The position numbers were made by a program, and so were the translations under genes. Below are positions 51,672-59,629 of a stretch of DNA of 64,000 nt, piece after piece. Within the stretch, counting starts at the first letter, position 1; each line of letters opens with the position of its first letter. The stretch spans positions 1 to 64,000 of the forward strand of contig DAOTTD010000190.1 in NCBI GenBank assembly GCA_034438015.1. The letters run 5' to 3'. Source of the stretch: JACDAE01 sp034438015 (GTDB lineage: Bacteria > Chloroflexota > Ktedonobacteria > Ktedonobacterales > Ktedonobacteraceae). The notes beneath the pieces were generated by a model, which was given only the letters and a program-made list of their open reading frames with translations, made no database searches and was not told the origin of the DNA.

Positions 51672-52898
51672 TTAACTACCCCAATGCGCGACATCGCTGA
51701 TCGTGATCACGACCATCAGCGTGAGCAGAGCGGCCATCCCAATGAAGTTGATCAGCCCCTCGCGTTCAGGTTTGAGGCGCTTGCCGCCACGTAGCACCTC
51801 GATCAGCACCAGGACTATGCGACCACCGTCGAGAGCCGGGAAGGGCAGGATATTCATGACCGCGAGGCTAAGGCTCAGAATCGCCGTCAGGCTCATAATG
51901 GGCCACCAGCCCTGGTCCGGGACGCTCTGCGCGACCTGGCCGGTTATTTTGACGATACCGACTGGTCCCGTGACCTGGGGCTTCACCTGGCCGGTGATGA
52001 TCTGAACGATGCCCTGCACATACTGCTGCGTGCTGATCAGCGTCTGCTGGATGCCCTTGAACGGTGCCTGCCAGAGCGGAACCGTCAGTGTAAGTGTCTT
52101 ATCCGTGCGCGTGACGCCGAGCGGGCCCTGGTCCGCTGGCGGATGCAGGCGCGCGTTGACCGTAATCGAGACCTGCACGGGATTCCCCGGATGGCGAACA
52201 ACCAGGTGAATAGGGGTAGTAGCATTCGGGCCCGTATCCTTCGTGGCGGCAATCGCGCTCTGCACGATATAGTTGACCTGCGAGAAGACCTGTATACTCT
52301 GCCCATTCGCCACAAGAATCGTATCGCCCGGTCGCAGTCCCGCCTGGGCGGCGGGTGTGCCCGGTACAACCGTCGCGATGACCGGCTGGAAGTCGCGCTG
52401 GCCCACCAGCGGACTGTATGCGATTGTGAACAGGAGCAGCGCGAGCAGGAAGTTCATAACCACGCCCGCCACGAGGACGATCAGGCGTTTGCCTGCTGAC
52501 TTTGCTGCGAAACTGTTCGGGTCATATTGTCCATTTTCATCGTTGACATCGCCATTCTCGCCCGGCATGCGCACAAAGCCGCCGATGGGCAGAAAGTTAA
52601 GCGAATATAAGGTATGGTTATTTACTGGCGCGCCTGGAACGGTCACACCGCCACTCGTGCCACTGAATGGCGTTTGCGCCAGGTAATCTTTCTCCGGCGA
52701 GCCTCTCCCGCTCAGCCAGACAACCTCCCAGCCGCCGCTATCGCGCCTGCGAAAACCCACCAGGCGCGGAGGAAAGCCGAGCCCAAACTCCTCGACGCGA
52801 ATACCTGCCCACTTTGCCGCGATAAAATGACCGAACTCATGCACCAGCACCAACAATCCAAGCACAGGGATAGCGGCGAGCAAGTACCAGTTGTTCAT
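51672..52898 (-). CDS. rseP: Site-2 intramembrane zinc metalloprotease RseP
   Basis: About 408 residues from the ATG after AAAGAGG. The zinc motif HEFGH is at residues 20-24 in the first helix, and the second metal motif is in 'NILPFPALDGGRIVLVLIEV'. A PDZ domain lies between ('VIATVVPGTPAAQAGLRPGD'). The N-terminal 'FIAAKWAGIRVEEFGLGFPP' is typical of RseP/YluC. An unusual ~100-residue insert before the PDZ domain includes 'SLNFLPIGGFVRMPGENGD'. It cleaves transmembrane anti-sigma factors and signal-peptide remnants. It is not beside dxr or cdsA, its common neighbours. Confidence 0.92.
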   Translation of the reverse strand: MNNWYLLAAIPVLGLLVLVHEFGHFIAAKWAGIRVEEFGLGFPPRLVGFRRRDSGGWEVVWLSGRGSPEKDYLAQTPFSGTSGGVTVPGAPVNNHTLYSLNFLPIGGFVRMPGENGDVNDENGQYDPNSFAAKSAGKRLIVLVAGVVMNFLLALLLFTIAYSPLVGQRDFQPVIATVVPGTPAAQAGLRPGDTILVANGQSIQVFSQVNYIVQSAIAATKDTGPNATTPIHLVVRHPGNPVQVSITVNARLHPPADQGPLGVTRTDKTLTLTVPLWQAPFKGIQQTLISTQQYVQGIVQIITGQVKPQVTGPVGIVKITGQVAQSVPDQGWWPIMSLTAILSLSLAVMNILPFPALDGGRIVLVLIEVLRGGKRLKPEREGLINFIGMAALLTLMVVITISDVAHWGS

Positions 52899-53212
52899 AA
52901 CCACCTCTTTATAGATAATGCGTTAGCGACGCAATGTATCATATACTACCAGGATACTCCATACGAAAACATGCTCTCTATTCTACCAGTGGATACGACT
53001 GACTGCAAGAAATAGTTGCTCATTGGATGAAAGTGCAAAGGACTTTTGGAGGAATGTTGAGGGTTTCATGATGTACCACTATATTTACCAGTGAGGGGCA
53101 GCGTCACCACAGGTTCCCGCAGAACGACTGGAGATAAAGACGTTCTGATCCGTTTGTTTTCCCTACCATCAACCCGACTGCCCCTTTTCTTCACCCTCTC
53201 TTCTCGTATCTC
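52899..53212. other. Intergenic gap without a recognised feature
   Basis: Only short open frames without ribosome sites; I see no promoter, hairpin or repeat worth reporting. Confidence 0.4.
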
Positions 53213-54025
53213 CTACCGGGAAGGCATTGTATCGACCGGAGCATACAGGCCGCGACTGACCAGGAGAATCTGTTGATCCTCGCGCATACTTCGCAGTAGC
53301 TTGAGCGTGCCGGAGTAGTCTTTGTGCAGGGCATGGGCTATCTCGGTTGGCGTGAGAGGATAACCACGACTGGCCATCAGGGCGAGGACGTTCTGATAAT
53401 CGCTGCGCTTCCAGCCGTGACGGGGCTTAAGCAGGGCCAGGAGCTTAGGCGGGAATGCGCGCGGTGCGATATTTTGTGGCAGCGTCCAGGCGTAGCGCCC
53501 ACCTGATGGATGAAGGCTCGGCGGGGCTAGAACGTAGCCGCCCTCGGCAATCAGGTCGATGCCGGGACCCAGGAAATCCTTCTGACTTTCGATGATCAGC
53601 ATCTTCTTATACGTAAAGTAGAGATGCCAGCCACCGTTGCCCGTACTCACCAGTCCCGACTGCGGCACCGGATTGATCGGGACCGAGGTCAGTTCGCGCT
53701 CAGGAGCGACCGCGAGCACCAGCAGCCCGGCCCCGGTCGCAATACCGATGTTGGCGGTCGGATCGTCCTCCCACCACTCGAGAACGTCGCGCAGGCGGGT
53801 CGTTGCGCCCGCCACACCGGCTGGCCTGACGGGATGCTCGCCTTTGCGTCGGCAATCGCTGGCGCCGCAGGTGCAGGTGCCAGCAGGATGGTTGATGCTG
53901 TGCAGGGGGAAGACGCGCCAGCCTCTATCGATATAGGCGGTGGCGCTTACCAGCATCAAATCAGGATCACAGGTCGTTTCGTTAAAAGAGGGAATTGGCA
54001 GAGGAGATGCGCTATCGTGTAACAT
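53213..54025 (-). CDS. Prim-Pol (AEP) domain protein lacking catalytic aspartates
   Basis: 270 residues. Residues ~20-190 are a bifunctional primase/polymerase N-terminal (Prim-Pol) domain: 'AYIDRGWRVFPLHSI', a small CxC/C zinc-like insert ('GTCTCGASDC'), 'VLEWWEDDPTANIGIATGAG', 'GNGGWHLYFTY' and 'GIDLIAEGGYVLAPPSLHPS'. The metal-binding D-x-D expected after 'GLLVL' reads Ala-Val-Ala, so both aspartates are lost, while the nucleotide-site His and the third Asp (GID) remain. The C-terminal ~60 residues form a winged helix ('RGYPLTPTEIAHALHKDYSG'). No helicase domain follows. It looks like a catalytically dead primase turned DNA- or nucleotide-binding regulator. Confidence 0.82.
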   Translation of the reverse strand: MLHDSASPLPIPSFNETTCDPDLMLVSATAYIDRGWRVFPLHSINHPAGTCTCGASDCRRKGEHPVRPAGVAGATTRLRDVLEWWEDDPTANIGIATGAGLLVLAVAPERELTSVPINPVPQSGLVSTGNGGWHLYFTYKKMLIIESQKDFLGPGIDLIAEGGYVLAPPSLHPSGGRYAWTLPQNIAPRAFPPKLLALLKPRHGWKRSDYQNVLALMASRGYPLTPTEIAHALHKDYSGTLKLLRSMREDQQILLVSRGLYAPVDTMPSR

Positions 54026-54064
54026 GCCTTTTTATCTTTCACTGAAGAAAGAATACTACAAAGA

Positions 54065-54505
54065 TCAATCTACGGTGACACATAGCAATGGGGAGGCGGC
54101 CCAACGAAGGGTCGTCCAACGACGAAATGGGGCCAGGCAGTGATAGCGCGCCTCACCATTCATAGCTAACTTAATCGGCGTATTTGCATAAATCTTTAAT
54201 CTGGATTTTGCCAGGGAATATGACAGAAGATGTCCCTCATTACTAAACTTTAGCAGCACATAACCCCGCTTCAATCCACCATCCAGTAGCGTAGCCCTTC
54301 CACATAACCGCCTTTTGACAGCACTACTGGCAGTATCACCAGCTAATGTGAGAGATTTTCCCCCCATAACAGGGTATCTAAGCGCGACGCTATTTCCGCT
54401 TGCATCGAAGCGGAAACATGCATATATTTCCACGTCTGTTCGAGATGAGCATGCCCTTGTCTCAGGTGCCTCTTTAGAGAGGATGCTTGAGATATAAGCA
54501 ATCAT
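54065..54505 (-). CDS. Uncharacterised small protein, doubtful
   Basis: 146 residues from an ATG with AAAAGGG seven bases upstream. The middle has strand-like stretches ('VEIYACFRFDASGNSVALRY', 'GYVLLKFSNEGHLLSYSLAK'), while the last ~25 residues look like translated non-coding DNA. No family, signal peptide or membrane helix recognised. It borders a decayed region and may itself be a remnant. Confidence 0.35.
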   Translation of the reverse strand: MIAYISSILSKEAPETRACSSRTDVEIYACFRFDASGNSVALRYPVMGGKSLTLAGDTASSAVKRRLCGRATLLDGGLKRGYVLLKFSNEGHLLSYSLAKSRLKIYANTPIKLAMNGEARYHCLAPFRRWTTLRWAASPLLCVTVD

Positions 54506-54621
54506 AGCAATGCCCTTTTCCACCCGAGGGGGTCAGAAAATACTGGCCTTGCTGAAAGTGGGCCAGTGGATTGTACCTACCCTCTCGGAAAAAACGTCCT
54601 AGAGCGATTATGGCCTAGTCA

Positions 54622-54630
54622 TGCTATAAT
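54622..54630 (+). promoter_or_regulatory. Extended -10 promoter before a decayed gene
   Basis: TGCTATAAT, 46 bases before the ATG of the coiled-coil pseudogene, a clear promoter left in front of a dead gene. Confidence 0.5.
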
Positions 54631-54675
54631 TGAACGTATCGAAGAGCCGAACCTTTAGTGAAAGGCACATCTCTC

Positions 54676-54984
54676 ATGCCAACTCAAGAAGAACGGTTAG
54701 ACGTTGTAGGATATGGCCTCAAGCAGTTTAAAACGGAAATCATCAAAGCGTATCGGAAATGGCTCTAGAAATCACGATGGTAAAGGGCCTCAGCGAGGAT
54801 GCCGTAAAACGGCTCATGGTCCTGAAAACGACCGTCGATCAGCGGTTCACGAGCATAGATCAGCGAAATGAAATAAGAGATAGGCGACATCAGACAAGAT
54901 ATCAAAGTGCTCCATGTCAAATCTGATGAACAGACAGCTCTCCTCACCCAGATCCTCGCCCGTCTCCCCGACAAGTATGAATAA
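54676..54984 (+). pseudogene. Decayed short coiled-coil protein gene
   Basis: The frame starts 'MPTQEERLDVVGYGLKQFKT' and reaches a stop after ~30 codons; several stops follow, and the end 'DIKVLHVKSDEQTALLTQIL' plus 'ARLPDKYE' closes with TAA. Start and end fit a family of ~100-residue coiled-coil proteins ('MPTQEERL...' with repeated Gln/Asp-rich heptads) that I recall from Ktedonobacteria, so the middle has decayed. The 54985-55260 stretch shows no gene. Confidence 0.5.
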
Positions 54985-55260
54985 GTTCCCTAAAGAGCAG
55001 TCTGAGCCATTTCGCTCGTCGGAGAGGGAGCGGACGCTCTTTGCAAAGGTCGGACAGCTACAAAGTAAACAAGCCCTCTATTTGATACCAATACTGTTCA
55101 GTTTGTCCGTGAATCTATACTTGCCGTAGATAAGGAAGAGTAGGATAGGATACTGAGCGTGTGATGCAGACTATGGAAGAATTGCCAGGCTCTACCCTCA
55201 CCTTCTCAGAAGAAAGAGATGAGATCGGATAGACATGCCATAGTTTGAGGAGAAGCGTGA

Positions 55261-56094
55261 ATGTTTGAGCAGATCAACAAGAGTGCAACTCAGGAAGAGA
55301 TCACGACAAACACTGGGTATGAGCCGGAAGGTGCCCTGGACAACCAGAAAGATACGCGTGAGATGCTCGAACTCGCGTTAAAGGAAGCCAATGCCAAACT
55401 CGAGAATGTGTTTGAACACCAAAAGGCACTTGTCACCATAATCGACCACGAATTTCGCACCACGCTCACGGGTATCCAGGGCTTTAGCGAATTGTTGTGT
55501 GAAGAAGAACTGAGCTCTGAAGAAGTGAAGATATTTGCCAGAGATATCCATAGTGATGCAGTGCGTCTCAGCCGGGTGATTACGAGATTCATCGATCTAG
55601 AAAACATGCAATGGGTTTTCGTCGATTTCAATACGATTATACAAACAGTGGCGGAACAAATGCAGCAGCTTACATCCAGACATATGATCCACCTCGATCT
55701 GGATGAAACCCTGCCGCACATACGGGGTGACCAGGCAAAATGGACCCAGGTTGTCAATGATCTGGTTGCCAATGCGGTGAAGTATTCTCCTTCTGGTGGT
55801 GAAGTTCTCTTGAAGAGTTGTAGTGAGAGCAACGTCATACAGCTCTCTATTCAAGATCACGGCATTGGCATTCCTTCTCACTCATTAGAAACCATCTTTG
55901 ATACTTTTCGCCACCTCTATGTGGATAAAACACGGTATATCCCAGGTGTGGGGTTAGGTCTTCCTATTATCAAGCAAATCGTGCACTTCCATGGAGGGCA
56001 CATCTGGGTAGAGAGTACGCTTGGAGAAGGCTCTTGCTTCCATATCACCTTACCCATACCAGATGTTGCCTGTCATGAGCAAAGGACGACATGA
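55261..56094 (+). CDS. Soluble sensor histidine kinase
   Basis: 277 residues. A short N-terminal coiled-coil ('REMLELALKEANAKLENVFE') leads to a HisKA domain with the phosphorylated His63 in 'IIDHEFRTTLTGIQGFSELL', then a HATPase_c domain with N-box 'VNDLVANAVKYSPSGGEVLL', G1 'DHGIGI' and G2 'GVGLGLPIIKQIV'. There is no sensory, PAS or membrane domain, so input must come through partners. It heads a three-gene group with a PAS hybrid kinase and a single-domain response regulator, all on the same strand. Confidence 0.9.
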   Translation: MFEQINKSATQEEITTNTGYEPEGALDNQKDTREMLELALKEANAKLENVFEHQKALVTIIDHEFRTTLTGIQGFSELLCEEELSSEEVKIFARDIHSDAVRLSRVITRFIDLENMQWVFVDFNTIIQTVAEQMQQLTSRHMIHLDLDETLPHIRGDQAKWTQVVNDLVANAVKYSPSGGEVLLKSCSESNVIQLSIQDHGIGIPSHSLETIFDTFRHLYVDKTRYIPGVGLGLPIIKQIVHFHGGHIWVESTLGEGSCFHITLPIPDVACHEQRTT

Positions 56095-56198
56095 GTGCCC
56101 ATGAATAGAGCGTATGCGAAGGCAAAGCTCTTCTTGTTGTGCAAAGCATCATTGCTTCTGCTCACTGTCTACGGGCTACCTGAAGGGAGTAAATGCTG

Positions 56199-57773
56199 AT
56201 GGTTGACTCACAAAAAAAGCTAGCGACACACGAGTCTTCCTCGTCTGAACCAACATCGATCACTTCTGTGAGCTTGTTCCAGTTTATGGAAATTTCGCCT
56301 GACGCTCTTGTCGTTGTGAATCAAGCTGGAACCATCGCGATGGTCAATAGGCAAACAGAAACGCTCTTCGGCTATTCTGCTGAGGTGTTACTAGGAAAGC
56401 AGCTCGAAATGCTCCTGCCGCAACGCTTTCGAGAAGCTCATACCATCCACCGGGAGCACTATTTTGCAGCTCCACTTCCTCGCCCAATGGGAGTAGGATT
56501 GCCACTCTTTGGGCAACGCAAAGGCGGTACAGAGTTTCCTGTGGATCTCAGTCTGAGACCGCTGCTGCTCGATGGTGTACTCCATGTGATTGGAGCTGTC
56601 CGTGACGTCACTGAGCAGAGGGCATTAGAAGAGCAAAACCGCCTTATTCAAAAGGCAAACCGGCTCAAAAGCGAGTTTCTTGCCAATATGTCGCATGAGT
56701 TAAGAACGCCACTGAACGGGATCGTTGGTTTTGCTGAGATGTTGTATGACGGAGCCTATGGTTGGGTGAGCGATGAACAGAAAGGGAGCTTGAATAATAT
56801 TCTGATCAGTGCCAAGCACTTGCAGCAACTGATCAATGATGTTCTGGATCTGACAAAGATTGAGGCAGGGAAAATGGTGTTCTGGCCGGAGCCAGTCAAT
56901 CTGGAAACCCTGGTCGCCAATATCCTTGGGCTCATGCAACCTCTGACCAGCAAAAAGAGCTTGCAGATCACTGCTGAGATCGCTTCTACTCTTCCCACCG
57001 TGGTCGTTGATCCTGTCAAGTTTAAGCAAGTGCTGTATAATTACCTTTCCAACGCCATCAAGTTCACTCCCGATGAAGGGAAGATCAGTATTCGGATTGT
57101 GCCAGAGTCGTCGGCTGCCTTTCGACTGGAAGTCAAAGATACAGGCATTGGTATCTCCTCCCAGGACATCAGCCGACTCTTTGTCGAGTTTCAACAACTC
57201 GATAGTACTGTCGCTAAAAAGTATCAGGGAACGGGATTGGGACTGGCTCTGACCAAGCGTCTGGTCGAGGCACAGGGAGGGTCGGTCGGTGTAGAGAGTA
57301 CACCGGGAACAGGCAGCAGGTTCTTTGCGACCTTTCCTTGTGTGACCAAAACACTAGGAAAGTCGGAGGAAGAGCAGAATGCTCACCTGCCCGAAGGACT
57401 CCCTGGGGTTCCCACTCTGCTGATTATTGAGGATGATACCCACGATCGAGAACGACTGGTACAAGCCGGGATCGAGGCTGGCTACAACGTGGAAAGTGCG
57501 CTCACTGGAGCACAAGCCCTGGAAACGTGCCGTCAAAAACCGTTTGATGTCATTACCCTCGATCTGATTCTGCCAGATATAGACGGCGTGCAGATTCTCC
57601 GGGCCATTCGTGCCGAGGGACCAAACCGAAGTACACCTATTATTGTCATCACTATGATCAAGGAAAAGGGCATCGGAGTGGGCTTTTCTGTGTATGATAT
57701 TCTGGGCAAACCTGTCCAGGTCAAGGAGATTCGTCATCTGCTGGAAAGTCTCAAAAAAGCTCGGGCGGAATGA
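56199..57773 (+). CDS. PAS-domain hybrid histidine kinase with receiver domain
   Basis: About 524 residues; the ATG nine bases after GGGAG is preferred to the one two codons upstream. Order of domains: PAS at ~28-135 ('FMEISPDALVVVNQAGTIAM'), HisKA with the phospho-His in 'ANMSHELRTPLNGIVGFAEM' (~166), HATPase_c with 'YLSNAIKFTPDEGKI', 'DTGIGISSQDISRLF' and 'GTGLGLALTKRLVEAQGG', and a C-terminal receiver with the phospho-Asp in 'VITLDLILPDIDG' (~455). No membrane helix, so the PAS domain senses an internal signal. It likely passes phosphate to the downstream single-domain regulator. Confidence 0.92.
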   Translation: MVDSQKKLATHESSSSEPTSITSVSLFQFMEISPDALVVVNQAGTIAMVNRQTETLFGYSAEVLLGKQLEMLLPQRFREAHTIHREHYFAAPLPRPMGVGLPLFGQRKGGTEFPVDLSLRPLLLDGVLHVIGAVRDVTEQRALEEQNRLIQKANRLKSEFLANMSHELRTPLNGIVGFAEMLYDGAYGWVSDEQKGSLNNILISAKHLQQLINDVLDLTKIEAGKMVFWPEPVNLETLVANILGLMQPLTSKKSLQITAEIASTLPTVVVDPVKFKQVLYNYLSNAIKFTPDEGKISIRIVPESSAAFRLEVKDTGIGISSQDISRLFVEFQQLDSTVAKKYQGTGLGLALTKRLVEAQGGSVGVESTPGTGSRFFATFPCVTKTLGKSEEEQNAHLPEGLPGVPTLLIIEDDTHDRERLVQAGIEAGYNVESALTGAQALETCRQKPFDVITLDLILPDIDGVQILRAIRAEGPNRSTPIIVITMIKEKGIGVGFSVYDILGKPVQVKEIRHLLESLKKARAE

Positions 57774-57936
57774 ATATCCCCCTCTTGAACCGTGATTGCT
57801 GCTCAGGACAAAGAGAGAAACGATCCCTGAACACAAGAGAAGGTCTCTTCTCGTACGAGAGAAACGCTGTGTCCAGGCTCTCGATACAGAAATCTGAGAA
57901 AGGCAAAAGAAAGAAACACGAGAAAGAAGGACATCT

Positions 57937-58329
57937 ATGAGTAATGAAACAATCCTCGTTGTAGAGGACAATCCGATCAATTTGCAGCTCATCGAACAAC
58001 TCCTTAAAAGAGCTGGGTATACTGTTCATACGGCAGGAGGAGCTGAAGAAGCGCAGAAACTCCTTGTTACTCTTCGTCCGGCGCTGATTGTCATGGATAT
58101 CCAGCTTCCTGGAATAGATGGACTGACATTCACGCGCCTCCTCAAAGCAGATCCGACCATGCAGAATATTCCTATCGTCGCTCTGACTGCCTATGCCATG
58201 GAGGGAGGCGAGCAGAAGGCATTAGATGCAGGATGCGATGAGTATCTTTCTAAGCCTATCGACACACGCGCATTCGTGCCCACCATCACTCGTCATGTAG
58301 AGAAAGTCAGGGAGTATCCTCAGTTGTAA
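57937..58329 (+). CDS. Single-domain response regulator (CheY/DivK-like)
   Basis: 130 residues, just a receiver domain. The acidic pocket is in 'ILVVEDNPINLQLIEQLLKR', the phospho-acceptor is Asp54 ('LIVMDIQLPGIDGLTFTRLL'), the switch Thr84 is in 'IVALTAYAM' and Lys106 in 'YLSKPID'. No output domain exists, so it signals by protein contacts or feeds a phosphorelay. The 160-base gap after the hybrid kinase contains no gene. DivK-like wording ('NPINLQL') fits regulators that work with hybrid kinases. Confidence 0.92.
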   Translation: MSNETILVVEDNPINLQLIEQLLKRAGYTVHTAGGAEEAQKLLVTLRPALIVMDIQLPGIDGLTFTRLLKADPTMQNIPIVALTAYAMEGGEQKALDAGCDEYLSKPIDTRAFVPTITRHVEKVREYPQL

Positions 58330-58458
58330 ATACTGTCTTCTGAACTCCTGGATCGCTTCATACGAGCGATGAAAAAACCATCTCATATCGATGAAACCAC
58401 GCTTACTGATGTCGACAGAGACAAGTAAATTATGCGAGAATAGGGGAGAAAATTGTCT

Positions 58459-59298
58459 ATGCAGTACGGCTTTATCATTCCTGGCGGCGATATCCATACG
58501 ATTATCGAGATGGCCCACGAGGCAGAGGAGGCCGGTTGGGACGGCGTTTTCTATTGGGACGGCATCTGCATCGAGGGCGCGGGACCGATGTACGATGCCT
58601 GGGCGACGCTGGCAGCCATCGCCATGCGCACGAGTAGGGTACGCATCGGCGCGGTACTGACGCCACCCTCGCGGCGGCGTCCGTGGAAGCTGGCGCGCGA
58701 GACGGTGACGGTCGACCACCTCTCAAACGGTCGCCTGGTCTTTCCCGTGGGTCTGGGCGCGCTCGACGATGGCGGCTTTACAAAAGTCGGAGAGGCGACG
58801 GGCCGCAGGGAGCGTGCGGAACTGCTAGATGAGAGCCTGGAGATTATAACGGGTCTATGGAGCGGCCAGCCATTCAGCTTTCACGGCGAGCATTTCCAGG
58901 TAGAGGAGATGACTTTCCTGCCGCCTCCGGTGCAGTCTCCACGTATCCCGATCTGGGTCGTAGGCGCCTGGCCGCGCGCGAAATCGATGCAGCGCGTGCT
59001 GCGCTACGACGGCTTGCTTCCGACGAAGCTGAATGCAGACGGATCAATGGCGGAGGTCACACCCGCCGATCTCCAGGCCATGCAGGCGTATATCGCGGAC
59101 CACCGCAGCCTGAAGAGGCCGTTCGATATCGTGTGGGAAGGCGAGACGCCTGCCGACGACCGGGAGCAGGCGCGCGAGATCGTACGCCCCTGGGCCGAAG
59201 CGGGCGCCACGTGGTGGATGGAGGCACGCTGGGGCAATCCCACGCGGTTGGACGAGTCGTGGGCCCGCATCAGGCAGGGTCCGCCGCGTATTGATTAA
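58459..59298 (+). CDS. LLM-class flavin-dependent oxidoreductase
   Basis: 279 residues from the ATG ten bases after GGGGAG; a TTG two codons earlier is less likely. It is a luciferase-like TIM barrel: 'AHEAEEAGWDGVFYWDGICI', 'AIAMRTSRVRIGAVLTPPSR', 'VTVDHLSNGRLVFPVGLGAL', 'ITGLWSGQPFSFHGEHFQVE' and 'PRIPIWVVGAWPRAKSMQRV' are standard family blocks. Members use FMN or coenzyme F420 to oxidise or reduce small molecules. The cofactor cannot be chosen from sequence alone. It lies after the phosphorelay genes but seems unrelated to them. Confidence 0.88.
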   Translation: MQYGFIIPGGDIHTIIEMAHEAEEAGWDGVFYWDGICIEGAGPMYDAWATLAAIAMRTSRVRIGAVLTPPSRRRPWKLARETVTVDHLSNGRLVFPVGLGALDDGGFTKVGEATGRRERAELLDESLEIITGLWSGQPFSFHGEHFQVEEMTFLPPPVQSPRIPIWVVGAWPRAKSMQRVLRYDGLLPTKLNADGSMAEVTPADLQAMQAYIADHRSLKRPFDIVWEGETPADDREQAREIVRPWAEAGATWWMEARWGNPTRLDESWARIRQGPPRID

Positions 59299-59334
59299 AG
59301 TTCTAATTTATGAGAAATACTGCAAATCATGAAC

Positions 59335-59364
59335 TTGCATAATTTCATATCGATGTGCTATACT
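59335..59364 (+). promoter_or_regulatory. Promoter upstream of acetyl-CoA synthetase
   Basis: -35 TTGCAT (59335-59340), 18-base spacer, extended -10 TGCTATACT (59356-59364). The resulting leader of about 260 bases (59371-59629) has no recognised gene or riboswitch. Confidence 0.5.
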
Positions 59365-59629
59365 GAATACAGAGAGATTGTCATGAGGATTCAGGACTCT
59401 GCCCACAGGTTTGCTAGAAAAGCGAGCGGTATACAACAATCGTGGTACTGGTGGCGAAGTCGATTTTCATGCTTGCGATCCGACCATTTCAAGCTCAGGA
59501 TGAGCATCATTTTTAACTTCGCCCCGCTATCTTCTAGAAACCTCGTTTGCATACGCAGTAGAGCGCCTGTGGCGTATGACGTTTCAATAGTAACGGAAAA
59601 TTATCGTAGATGCAGGAGGAGATCAAGCC

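Noticed and set aside
59377..59629. Possible leader peptide in the acsA leader
   Set aside because: The frame crosses the acsA start in another phase and its translation looks random; no attenuator was visible.
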